A stretch of 9,951 nt of DNA from DAOTVS01 sp034436375 (GCA_034436375.1 DAOTVS010000189.1:1-9951); one strand, 5' to 3'. Counted from the first letter of the stretch, positions 1 to 6,587 are shown. The notes: generated by a model not told the origin, from the letters alone. Numbers and translations are program-made.

Positions 1-140
1 GGAGCGGCAGAACAGGCAGCAACACCCACCCCACACCCCCAAAGAGCCAAAGCCGGGCGGTTGCGCAGCCCTTAACCCGGCACCGAGCAGACAACTTGCA
101 GAATTAGCTCGTGCCGCATACACCAAGGAACTCGCGGCTT

Positions 141-481
141 ATGGACAAAACCGGTGCCACTGCCTATCAATCCGTTAGCCACAACTGGCCGGCAAGCGCC
201 GAGGGCATCTACGTGTGCAGGGCGCTCGCCGAGGGCCTGCCTCACCTGGAGGCGCTGCTGGCGCTGGGCACCGATCCCCCCTGGCAGCGGCGGGGCATCG
301 GCTCGGCCCTGCTGCAGCCCGTCCTGCAGCGCTGCGATGCCGCGCACACGGCTGCCTACCTGGAGACGCCCTCCGAGGCCATCGTGCCGTTCTACGAGCG
401 CCATGGCTTTCGCGTGCGAGAGGTTATCCAGTTGCCCTGGGCGCGCTGAGGGTTTGGCTGATGTGGCGCGGGCCGGCCTGA
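141..481 (+). pseudogene. GNAT-family N-acetyltransferase, truncated and frameshifted remnant
   Basis: The reading frame 141-449 contains the acetyl-CoA binding motif A of GNAT enzymes (GTDPPWQRRGIGSALLQPVL), followed by a YLETPSEAIVPFYERHGFRV segment, which is the usual beta4-alpha4-beta5 region with the conserved FYxRxGF. In GNAT proteins of this type about 90-100 residues precede motif A, but only about 45 unrecognisable residues are present here, so the N-terminal half is absent. The frame stops at 447-449 right after IQLPWAR. The adjacent +2 frame reads GALRVWLMWRGPA and stops at 479-481, which is the expected C-terminus of this subfamily (LPGGPRVWLMWR-like). One missing base around 434-441, in CCC/GGG runs, would join the two. 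GNAT enzymes transfer acetyl from acetyl-CoA to an amine; the substrate cannot be inferred. Probably a pseudogene, or a truncated gene with a sequencing indel. The start is arbitrary (ATG 141; another in-frame ATG lies at 111). Confidence 0.7.
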
Positions 482-581
482 CGCACGGAGTCTATTCTTC
501 CCAGTCGAGTTGACCATGCGCCATGCGAGCCTATCGCTGGGGCGAATCCTGCACAGCAAGAGGTGCTCTCTGCGCAATGAG

Positions 582-642
582 GACGCTTCGCTTGAGCAAG
601 CTGAGTGCTATGGCCAGTTGGCTCTGCCCGCTCAGCGTGACA
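582..642. repeat. Repeat-like intergenic element (GACGCTTCGCT...GCTCAGCGTGACA)
   Basis: The plus strand reads GACGCTTCGCTTGAGC at 582-597 and GCTCAGCGTGACA at 630-642. On the minus strand these become TGTCACGCTGAGC and GCTCAAGCGAAGCGTC. From memory, this resembles short intergenic repeats of the type CACGCTGAGC...GCGAAGCGTC in many environmental bacterial genomes, including Chloroflexota, here separated by about 32 extra bases. The element sits in a gene-free stretch (482-778) with no credible ORF. Membership of a repeat family is inference; only one copy is in the window. Confidence 0.3.
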
Positions 643-690
643 GCTACCAGACAGGTTGCCCCAAAGATGAAACTGCACCCACGGCGAGCT

Positions 691-720
691 TTGGCAACCC
701 GGAAGAATCTGTTGCATAAT
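691..720 (+). promoter_or_regulatory. Sigma70-type promoter upstream of the creatininase-family gene
   Basis: TTGGCA at 691-696 (5 of 6 matches to TTGACA) and CATAAT at 715-720 (5 of 6 to TATAAT) are separated by 18 nt. Transcription would start near 727, giving a leader of about 50 nt to the ATG at 779. The leader holds a 6-bp inverted repeat (GCCCGG 731-736, CCGGGC 743-748). This is the best promoter match in the window. It is a sequence prediction only. Confidence 0.55.
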
Positions 721-778
721 AGGGGCACAGGCCCGGCGCAAACCGGGCGCTATGCATGGACCCGGCAGGAGGGAGAAT

Positions 779-1537
779 ATGGCTGCGGAACACCGGCGTT
801 GGTATCCCTATCAAGAGCTGCGCCCCGACGAGTTGGCGGCCATCGTGGCCGAGTCGCCCGTGGCCTACTGGCCGCTGGGGCTGATCGAGCATCACAGCTG
901 GCACCTGCCCATCGGCTTTGACGGCATCAAGGCCGAACGGCTGTGCGCCCGCATCGCCGAGCGGACGGGCGGGGTGCTGCTGCCGGTGATGTGGTGGGGC
1001 GCACTGGGCGGCCACGGCGAGTTCCGCTGGACCCACTATCAGCCGGCGGAGGCCGCCGGGGCGATCGTGGCCAACACCGTGGCGCAGTTGATCGCCTATG
1101 GCTTCCGGGCCATTGTCCTCCTCTGCGGGCACTATCCTTGGGAGAACATCGTGGCGACGCCGCTCTCGGCCCTGCGCGCGGCACACCCGGAGGTGCTGCT
1201 CCTGTGGGGCACCGAGGCGAATATCGGTCGGCCGGAAGTGGATCTGCCGGGCGACCATGCGGCGCGGGAGGAGACGACCTACGGGCTGGCGCTCTTGCCC
1301 GAACTGGTGGACCTGGATGCGCTCAAGCCGGGGCGCGATGCGGCCAGCGCCTGGCCCCATGGGCATGCGCCGCGGGATCAATACCCCGGCGTGCGCTATG
1401 ACCCGGCCGACCCGCTCTTTGCCCAGATGGGCGCCGACGCGCGCGAGGGCTCGGCAGCAGTGGGCGAGGAGCGGCTCACGCGGCTGGCGGCGCACCTGGC
1501 GGCCAGGATCAACCGGCACCTGGGCAAACCGGCCTGA
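779..1537 (+). CDS. Creatininase-family metal-dependent amidohydrolase
   Basis: This 252-residue protein has the length and motif order of the creatininase family (PF02633), cytoplasmic dinuclear-metal hydrolases acting on cyclic or linear amides (creatinine amidohydrolase, formamide hydrolases, MftE-like peptidases). Near the N-terminus, WPLGLIEHHSWHLPIGFD matches the family pattern PxGSxEQHGxHLPxxTD and supplies metal ligands E37, H39 and D48. CGHYPWEN (H118, E122) corresponds to the NGHxxN/NGHYEN ligand motif. GDHAAREET (H160, E164/E165) matches the GxHAGxxET motif after the last strand. The Q and G of EQHG are replaced (EHHS) and GHYPWEN carries an insertion relative to GHYEN, so the substrate probably differs from classic creatininases. 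The start at 779 is chosen because AGGAGGGA (767-774) lies just upstream; the in-frame ATG at 752 has no ribosome site. It looks monocistronic, with a promoter at 691-720. Family assignment is firm; substrate unknown. Confidence 0.88.
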   Translation: MAAEHRRWYPYQELRPDELAAIVAESPVAYWPLGLIEHHSWHLPIGFDGIKAERLCARIAERTGGVLLPVMWWGALGGHGEFRWTHYQPAEAAGAIVANTVAQLIAYGFRAIVLLCGHYPWENIVATPLSALRAAHPEVLLLWGTEANIGRPEVDLPGDHAAREETTYGLALLPELVDLDALKPGRDAASAWPHGHAPRDQYPGVRYDPADPLFAQMGADAREGSAAVGEERLTRLAAHLAARINRHLGKPA

Positions 1538-1552
1538 GAGCGGCGCTCTCAG
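1534..1552 (+). terminator. Small palindrome at the creatininase stop codon, terminator-like
   Basis: CTGAGAGC (1534-1541) and GCTCTCAG (1545-1552) form a perfect 8-bp stem with a 3-nt GGC loop, and include the TGA stop of the upstream gene. No T-run follows, so it is not a classical intrinsic terminator. It could stabilise the mRNA end or be incidental. Confidence 0.3.
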
Positions 1553-1562
1553 CCATTCCACC

Positions 1563-1723
1563 TTCATCGGCCTGCCCCTGGAAGGGCTCGCTGCCAGCGA
1601 ATGCACGGCGGCGGATGTGGGCTTTTGGGAAGCCATGCTGCCCTTGCGTTGCGCGTGGCCCGGCTGGAGCAGGCCTTGCTCGATGCCAGAGATCGCGGCC
1701 TCAGCCAGCAATCGGCAGGCTGA
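1563..1723 (+). other. Possible decayed coding remnant between the creatininase gene and the kinase
   Basis: The 163-nt gap reads as protein-like on the plus strand. Frame 3 gives FIGLPLEGLAASECTAADV followed by GFWEAML. After one apparent missing base, around 1621-1650, the adjacent frame gives ALRVARLEQALLDARDRGL and stops at TGA 1721-1723. The helical, charged C-terminal end looks like the tail of a real enzyme (oxidoreductase or aminotransferase tails come to mind), but I cannot assign a family. It overlaps the 3' end of the minus-strand kinase by about 23 nt. Base composition alone can produce such text in GC-rich DNA, so this is weakly supported. Confidence 0.2.
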
Positions 1724-3656
1724 AGGAAAAGGTGCTGCCCTTGCCCACCTCGCTCTCAACCCAGATGCGGCCACCGTGGGCTTCCACCAACTGGCGGGTG
1801 ATGTAGAGGCCAAGGCCCAACCCCTCGCGCGGCCCACGTTCGCCCGCAATCCTGGTGTAGCGCTGGAAAAGGCGGGGCAGATCCTCGGGTGTGATGCCCC
1901 GGCTCCGGTCCGTGATAGAGGTGACAATCTCCCCGTTCCGCTGCGCAAGTGTGACCGTGACCGGCGTGCCCGGGTCCGAGTACTTGAGTGCATTCGAGAA
2001 GAGGTTGGTCAGGATGCGCTCCAGCCGGTTGGGGTCTGCGTCGACAGGTGGCAGGCCCTCTCGCCCCTCGATCTCGATGCGCCCGGTATCCATCGCCGTC
2101 GCCTGTTGCCGCTTGAGGTTGCGGACAAACGAGATGAGATCGACCGGTCGCCGTTCCAGCTTGAGCTGCCCTGACTCGGACCGTACCGAGTCGACCAGGT
2201 CCTGAATCAGGGCATTCATCCGGTTGGCTACAGCCACAATCGATTGGGCGGAAGCGTGCGGCGGTTCGGTCAGACCCGCCTTTTCCAGCTGGCGCAGCAA
2301 CAGCTGCGCCTGGCCCAGAATGGCACTTAACGGGCTGCGCAGGTCGTGGGAGACGGCGCGCAGGATGTCATCGCGCTGCTCCTGCAGCTCGTGCAGGCGA
2401 GTGATGTCGGTCAGGGTGAGCACCGTACCCAGGAGCTGGCCATCGGAGCTACGGATGGGGGCCGCGGAAACAGAAATCCACACGGAGCGCTCCGGGTCGG
2501 GATGCAGGGTCACAACCACCCCGTGCAGACTCTCGCCTTTGAGAGCGCGATCCAACACCCCTCCGGGCGCAGTTAGCATCTCGCCCCCCGCCAATTGGGG
2601 CTTTAACAATGCCATCTGCTCTGGCATGGAAAGCGCACGCTGCTCGGGCGAGAGCCCGACAATGTTGTAAACGGCATCATTCGCACGCATCAGGTGCCCA
2701 TCGGGAGCAAAGATGATGAGGCCATCGGCCATGGATTGGATGATCGTATCCAATTCCGCCGCACGGCGCTGCACCTCCGCCAGCAACTGCTCCCGCTCCG
2801 CTTCGGCCCGCTTGCGCGCTGTGATATCGGCGCCAAATAGCGATAGCCCCTCTGGTGACGGATACGCGCGGACTTCCCAGATATCCAGAGGCACATGGAA
2901 GATCTCATAGGACTCGGGGAGCTGCTTCGCCTTCATCTGCTGGTAGCGCTGCGGAAATGCAGTCCTGGTGACTTCCGGGAAAACATCCCGCAGCGAGTGG
3001 CCAATGGACTCCTCGCGCCGGCGACGAGTCAGGGCTTCGAAGCGGCGATTCGCATAGACGATGCGCCCCTCCCAGTCAAGCGCCAGGAAGGCGTCGGTAA
3101 TCCGCTCCAGGATGTTGTAGACCCGTTCCTGGGCCCGCTCCGCCTCGGCCCGCGCCCTCTGCTCAGCCTCATAGATTCGGCTGCGGTCGATTGCTTGGGC
3201 GCATAGCCGCGCCAGCGTGAGGATAAACTCACGGTCCTTCGGGCCAAAGGTCTGCAACTCCCCAAAGCCAAGACCGAGCACCCCAAGGACCTGGCCCTGG
3301 ACCAGCAGAGGCAGGGCCGCCCAGCTTCGGTAGCGGGCTACGGGGGATCCCGGCAGCAAGACCGGAAAGCGCTCAGCCAGCGCCTCGGGTGAGGCCAGCC
3401 AGATCGGCTGCTGTGTCCGCGCTGCTTCAGCCAGAGGGCCGGGGGCGTCAATGGCTATGGGCGGGAACGATGGTGGCAGTTCTTCCAGATCGCCAACCGT
3501 GTACAGGATGTTCAATGACAGGCCGTCCTCACTCAGGAGGGCAATGACACCACCGGCGGCGCCCACCGCCGCCAACCCCTCCCGGGTCACCGCCTCTGCC
3601 ACGTGGAGCGGGTAGCGGGCAGCCACCAGCGCCGCCGTTACCGCCTGTAGACGCAA
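1701..3656 (-). CDS. Sensor histidine kinase, GAF-PAS-PAS-HisKA-HATPase part (split from its RsbRD_N domain)
   Basis: This 651-codon frame encodes a cytoplasmic sensor kinase with no membrane segment. A GAF domain covers about residues 5-160 (opening RLQAVTAALVAARYPLHVAE). A coiled coil rich in E, R and A covers 160-185. Two PAS domains follow, at about 178-285 (DAFLALDWEGRIVYANRRFE) and 300-420 (DGLIIFAPDGHLMRAND). The HisKA box is AVSHDLRSPLS with phospho-acceptor H437. In the HATPase domain the N-box is NLFSNALKYS (N551, N555) and the G2 box is GLGLGLYI. The G1 box reads DRSRG (583-587) instead of DxGxG, so its first glycine is serine. The first codon would be TTG with no ribosome site, and a TGA lies just upstream in frame. 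The frame continues naturally from the RsbRD_N frame at 4159-3638, so it is most likely the main part of one kinase of about 819 residues broken by one missing base. No response regulator is nearby. Confidence 0.85.
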   Translation of the reverse strand: MRLQAVTAALVAARYPLHVAEAVTREGLAAVGAAGGVIALLSEDGLSLNILYTVGDLEELPPSFPPIAIDAPGPLAEAARTQQPIWLASPEALAERFPVLLPGSPVARYRSWAALPLLVQGQVLGVLGLGFGELQTFGPKDREFILTLARLCAQAIDRSRIYEAEQRARAEAERAQERVYNILERITDAFLALDWEGRIVYANRRFEALTRRRREESIGHSLRDVFPEVTRTAFPQRYQQMKAKQLPESYEIFHVPLDIWEVRAYPSPEGLSLFGADITARKRAEAEREQLLAEVQRRAAELDTIIQSMADGLIIFAPDGHLMRANDAVYNIVGLSPEQRALSMPEQMALLKPQLAGGEMLTAPGGVLDRALKGESLHGVVVTLHPDPERSVWISVSAAPIRSSDGQLLGTVLTLTDITRLHELQEQRDDILRAVSHDLRSPLSAILGQAQLLLRQLEKAGLTEPPHASAQSIVAVANRMNALIQDLVDSVRSESGQLKLERRPVDLISFVRNLKRQQATAMDTGRIEIEGREGLPPVDADPNRLERILTNLFSNALKYSDPGTPVTVTLAQRNGEIVTSITDRSRGITPEDLPRLFQRYTRIAGERGPREGLGLGLYITRQLVEAHGGRIWVESEVGKGSTFSFSLPIAG

Positions 3657-4159
3657 AGTCGGTCATTCGTACGACGCAGTTCGGCCTCGAATGCCTCCCC
3701 CGCAATGCTGGCCAGCGTATAGACCGCGCCATCCAGGTTCCCCCCCCACTGGAGGGCCTCCTGCACCGTCAGGGTGCTCAACTCCGGCAGCAGGGCGTTG
3801 TACATTTCCTGGCGAAGCGCCCGGTACTCGCGCGTCAGGTCACAAAGCGAGATGCCCTGCTCCAGGCGGAGCCAGGCATGGTGCCGCGCAGCCGCCATCC
3901 ATGCGGCATCCGCCGCTTCCGCCTCACCACGGCGCAGCGCTTTGGCCACGCCCAGCACCAGCGTCGGGGCACGATCGCGGATATCCTCCAGGTTCAGGTC
4001 AGTCCGTGCAGGGTAGAGCACGGCTTCCAGGCGCTCTACCCAACGGCTCGCGATGCGGGCGGCCTCATGCTCCAGCACAGCGGCCATGCGCTCGAGCGCC
4101 GCATGATCCACGGCGCCGGATGCAGATGCGCTGTGTCGAAAAGCGGTCTCGCGGCCCAT
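3638..4159 (-). CDS. RsbRD_N sensor domain, N-terminal part of the split histidine kinase
   Basis: This is a 173-residue all-helical protein. Residues about 25-158 match the RsbRD N-terminal domain (PF14361): an IASRWVERLEAVLYPARTD helix near the start, then AARHHAWLRLEQGISLCDLT and REYRALRQEMY, the conserved core also found in the second kinase (QGVHLADLLREYQFLRQEMW). Known RsbRD_N domains are input modules of stressosome-type and sensor kinase proteins. The frame ends with ELRRTNDRLCVYRR and TAA at 3640-3638. It overlaps the GAF-kinase frame by 19 nt, and ELRRTNDRL runs naturally into RLQAVTAAL of that frame. As in its paralogue, the domain should therefore be fused to the kinase. The ATG at 4159 is chosen because GAGGTG (4168-4163) precedes it; upstream in-frame ATGs lack such a site. 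Alternatively it is a genuinely separate small sensor protein translationally coupled to the kinase. Confidence 0.8.
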   Translation of the reverse strand: MGRETAFRHSASASGAVDHAALERMAAVLEHEAARIASRWVERLEAVLYPARTDLNLEDIRDRAPTLVLGVAKALRRGEAEAADAAWMAAARHHAWLRLEQGISLCDLTREYRALRQEMYNALLPELSTLTVQEALQWGGNLDGAVYTLASIAGEAFEAELRRTNDRLCVYRR

Positions 4160-4330
4160 CGGCACCTCAGCGGGCAGGATGACGCCCCTCATGCAGCAAG
4201 ACGTATGCCGAGGCCCTTTTTGCAGTCTGGCCGCATGATGTGTACCATGGAGAGTGCAACAGCGCACTGCTGCTGGCGGCAATGCGCCTGGCACCCCATA
4301 GACGCAGCGGATTCACAAGGCAGGTGTACC

Positions 4331-4969
4331 ATGTCCCGTAGAAACATCATGGCGCTCGCCATCCTGGCGGGCCTCTTCCTGGCCGTGGCCGGGGTGCTCT
4401 TTCCACTGGCGGTATTACCAGGCGGCGTGACCACCCAGGCCACCGCCCAATACCTGGCCGGCAGCCAGGGGGCCAGCCTCCTCTACGTCGCTGCCGTCTT
4501 GCTCAGCAACTTGCTCTTCCTGCCGGTGCTGGTGCTGCTCACCATCCGTCTCTACTTCAAGCGCCCCGGCACGGCGATCGGCGCGGGCGTCATGATCGCA
4601 CTGGCCATCTTGCTGGAGACGATAGCGGTCCTGGTCTCACTGGCGCGCTGGAGCTCAATCCCTGCCGCTGCCGGCGGCGACAAGACGGCCATCAGCCTCT
4701 TCGAGACGATCCAGGCGCTCTTTTTGGCCATCGACCTCCCCGGTGTGCTGCTCTTCTACGCCGGCGCCGCGATCTATGCGCTGGGTCTGCGGCGCATGCA
4801 CCGCCCTTCGGCGGTCATCCTGGCCGTCAGCATCGCACTCCTGATCGCCGGTGGCCTATTGATGGCGAAATCGCCTGCCGCAAGCACCCTCCTGACGGCA
4901 GCCTCCATCATCGTGTACGGCCTGGGCTACATGGCCCTGGGCCGTCTGGCGACCATTCTGGGCCGTTAG
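4331..4969 (+). CDS. Multi-pass membrane protein of unknown function
   Basis: This 212-residue, very hydrophobic protein has about six predicted membrane segments (roughly residues 7-29, 48-72, 82-104, 126-152, 158-178 and 186-208). Short basic loops (RLYFKRPG, LGLRRMHRPS) fit cytoplasmic turns. It has no catalytic or metal-binding motif that I recognise. Length and layout resemble DUF4386-type small membrane proteins, but this is a resemblance of shape, not a motif match. The ATG at 4331 follows AAGGCAGGTG; an in-frame ATG at 4247 lacks a ribosome site and would add a Cys/Trp-rich, non-signal-like extension. It is transcribed away from the split kinase and converges on the second kinase with only 23 nt between stop codons. 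Being enclosed by two paralogous kinases suggests, but does not show, a functional link such as a sensed or regulated membrane component. Confidence 0.8.
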   Translation: MSRRNIMALAILAGLFLAVAGVLFPLAVLPGGVTTQATAQYLAGSQGASLLYVAAVLLSNLLFLPVLVLLTIRLYFKRPGTAIGAGVMIALAILLETIAVLVSLARWSSIPAAAGGDKTAISLFETIQALFLAIDLPGVLLFYAGAAIYALGLRRMHRPSAVILAVSIALLIAGGLLMAKSPAASTLLTAASIIVYGLGYMALGRLATILGR

Positions 4970-4992
4970 TACTGTTGCGATAGGGGGAGTTT

Positions 4993-6537
4993 TTACGCCA
5001 GCGGCAGGCTGAAGGAGAAGGTGCTCCCTTTGCCTACCTGGCTCTCCACCCAAATGCGCCCACCGTGGGCTTCCACGAACATACGCGTCACATAGAGGCT
5101 GAGGCCCAGGCCTTCGCGCCGCTGGCCTGGGGCCTCGGGATAGTAGCGCTGGAACAGGCGCGGCAGCTCCTCGGGGGCAATGCCGCGCCCATGGTCCTCT
5201 ACCGACGTGATGATCTCGCCGTCGTGCTGCCGCAGGTGCACAATCACCTCGGTATCCGGCGCCGAATACTTGAGCGCGTTCGACAGCAGGCTCAACAGGA
5301 TGCGCTGCAGGCGTTCCGGGTCGGCGGAAACCGGGGGCAGGTCAGGAGGGGCATCTACGCGGATGCGCTCGCTCTCGATTGTATCGGCCTGCTGCGCCTT
5401 CAGGCTGAGGACAAAAGACCGCAGGTCCACCGGTTGGCGGCGGAGTTGCACCTGGCTCGCCTCCAGGCGCACAGCGTCGATCAAGTCCTGGATCATGGTG
5501 TTCATGCGCCGCGCGTTGGCGACGATGGCCTCGGCGCTGATGCGCTCGCGCCTGTCGGTAATGCCGGCCTCATCCAGTGTCCGCAACAGCAATTGAGCCT
5601 GCCCCTGCACAACAGTCAATCGCGTGCGGAGATGATGGGAGATGCCAACAAGCAAATCCTCGCGCTGGGTCTGTGCATTGCGCAGGGCCTGCAGCTCCCG
5701 CAGCGCTGTGATATCCGTATAGGTGCCGACCGCCCCCAGCAACCGACCGTCCGCACCACGGATGGGCGCCGCACTGGCCGAGATCCAGGTCGTTCCCCCG
5801 CCAGGTTGGTCCAGTCGCAAGATCATCCCCTGGGTAGTCTCGCCCCGTTGCGCCCTGGCCAGCGGCATCTCCGGGCTCCGGATCGTCCGGCCCTCGGGCG
5901 TCTGCACCACCAGGCTCTCCGGCCAGGGTGCGCCCACCATTCCAGGTGTGTAGCCCCACAGCCTCCGGGCCGCCTCGTTCATGCGCACGATGTGCCCATC
6001 CGGGCCAGTAATGATAAAGGCATCGGGGATCGAGGCCAGCGTGGCGTCGAGCTGCGCTACCTGGCGCTCCAGCTCGGCCCCATACGTGCGCGCGGCGATG
6101 GTCGCCATGGTACCGAGGGCCATATCGAAAGCGACAGACAGATCAAAGATGGTACTCGCCGGAAGATCGATCACGTCCTCTTGCAGTTCACGCCACATCT
6201 CCTGGCGCAAGAACTGGTATTCGCGCAGCAGGTCAGCCAGGTGCACGCCCTGCGCGATCCGCTGGCGCGCGTACGCGCCGACAATGACGGCTGGCGGCGC
6301 ACCGGGCTCGTGCCGCAGCGCCTCGGCTACCCCACGGATTAACTGTAGCCCATTGTCGAACAGATCCGCAAGCAAGTCTGTGCGCTGCGGGTACAGGCCA
6401 GTCCGTAGGCGCTCCAACCAGCGAGTGGCAATCTCCTGGCCTTTACGCTCGAGGATATCGGCGGCCCGCGCAGACGCAATCTGCTCCGCATGCGCAGCGG
6501 CAACAGCCCCAGACCTATCTCCATGGATTTCCGTCAA
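4993..6537 (-). CDS. Sensor histidine kinase, RsbRD_N-PAS-HisKA-HATPase
   Basis: This 514-residue soluble kinase opens with an RsbRD_N helical domain (about 20-160; key segment QGVHLADLLREYQFLRQEMW). A PAS domain follows (about 165-280; DAFIITGPDGHIVRMNE, then WISASAAPIRGADGRLLG and a DIT motif), then HisKA and HATPase domains. The H-box reads GISHHLRTRLTVVQGQ with H301. The usual acidic residue after the histidine (SHDLR or SHELR) is histidine, and the proline of RTPL is arginine (R306). The catalytic N420 of the N-box, the G1 box DHGRG (448-452) and GLGLSLY are present, so ATP binding looks intact. TTG at 6537 is chosen as the start because GGAGG (6548-6544) lies 6 nt before it; TTG at 6543 directly abuts that site. 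PAS, HisKA and HATPase regions closely match the split kinase, also at DNA level, which indicates duplication. No cognate regulator is adjacent. Confidence 0.9.
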   Translation of the reverse strand: MTEIHGDRSGAVAAAHAEQIASARAADILERKGQEIATRWLERLRTGLYPQRTDLLADLFDNGLQLIRGVAEALRHEPGAPPAVIVGAYARQRIAQGVHLADLLREYQFLRQEMWRELQEDVIDLPASTIFDLSVAFDMALGTMATIAARTYGAELERQVAQLDATLASIPDAFIITGPDGHIVRMNEAARRLWGYTPGMVGAPWPESLVVQTPEGRTIRSPEMPLARAQRGETTQGMILRLDQPGGGTTWISASAAPIRGADGRLLGAVGTYTDITALRELQALRNAQTQREDLLVGISHHLRTRLTVVQGQAQLLLRTLDEAGITDRRERISAEAIVANARRMNTMIQDLIDAVRLEASQVQLRRQPVDLRSFVLSLKAQQADTIESERIRVDAPPDLPPVSADPERLQRILLSLLSNALKYSAPDTEVIVHLRQHDGEIITSVEDHGRGIAPEELPRLFQRYYPEAPGQRREGLGLSLYVTRMFVEAHGGRIWVESQVGKGSTFSFSLPLA

Positions 6538-6587
6538 GGCCAACCTCCGCCGGGCATTGGGCTGCCCCAGGGCCCGTGTTATGCCAC

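Noticed and set aside
1..101. Hydrophobic minus-strand reading at the left edge (LWLFGGVGWVLLPVLPL) that could be the start of a membrane protein running out of the window
   Set aside because: It has only about 30 codons, no clear start codon or ribosome site, and lies in C-rich low-complexity sequence. It cannot be supported without the neighbouring bases.
644..1993. Long minus-strand open frame (449 codons) opposite the creatininase gene
   Set aside because: It is antisense to a well-supported gene, rich in R, G, P and H with no recognisable motif, and has no ribosome site. GC-rich third positions create such shadow frames.
1098..2174. Long plus-strand open frame (358 codons) across the creatininase end and the kinase 3' region
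   Set aside because: It runs in the wrong frame of one gene and antisense to the other, with arginine- and tryptophan-rich nonsense composition. Only its middle part (1563-1650) is discussed as a possible remnant.
3640..3670. Programmed -1 ribosomal frameshifting signal in the split kinase
   Set aside because: There is no X XXY YYZ heptamer at the junction, and no evident stem-loop was identified after it. A missing base is a simpler explanation.
5065..6342. 425-codon plus-strand open frame opposite the second kinase
   Set aside because: It is antisense to a kinase with intact domains and motifs. Its sequence is low-complexity, rich in H, R, Q and L, and it has no family signature.
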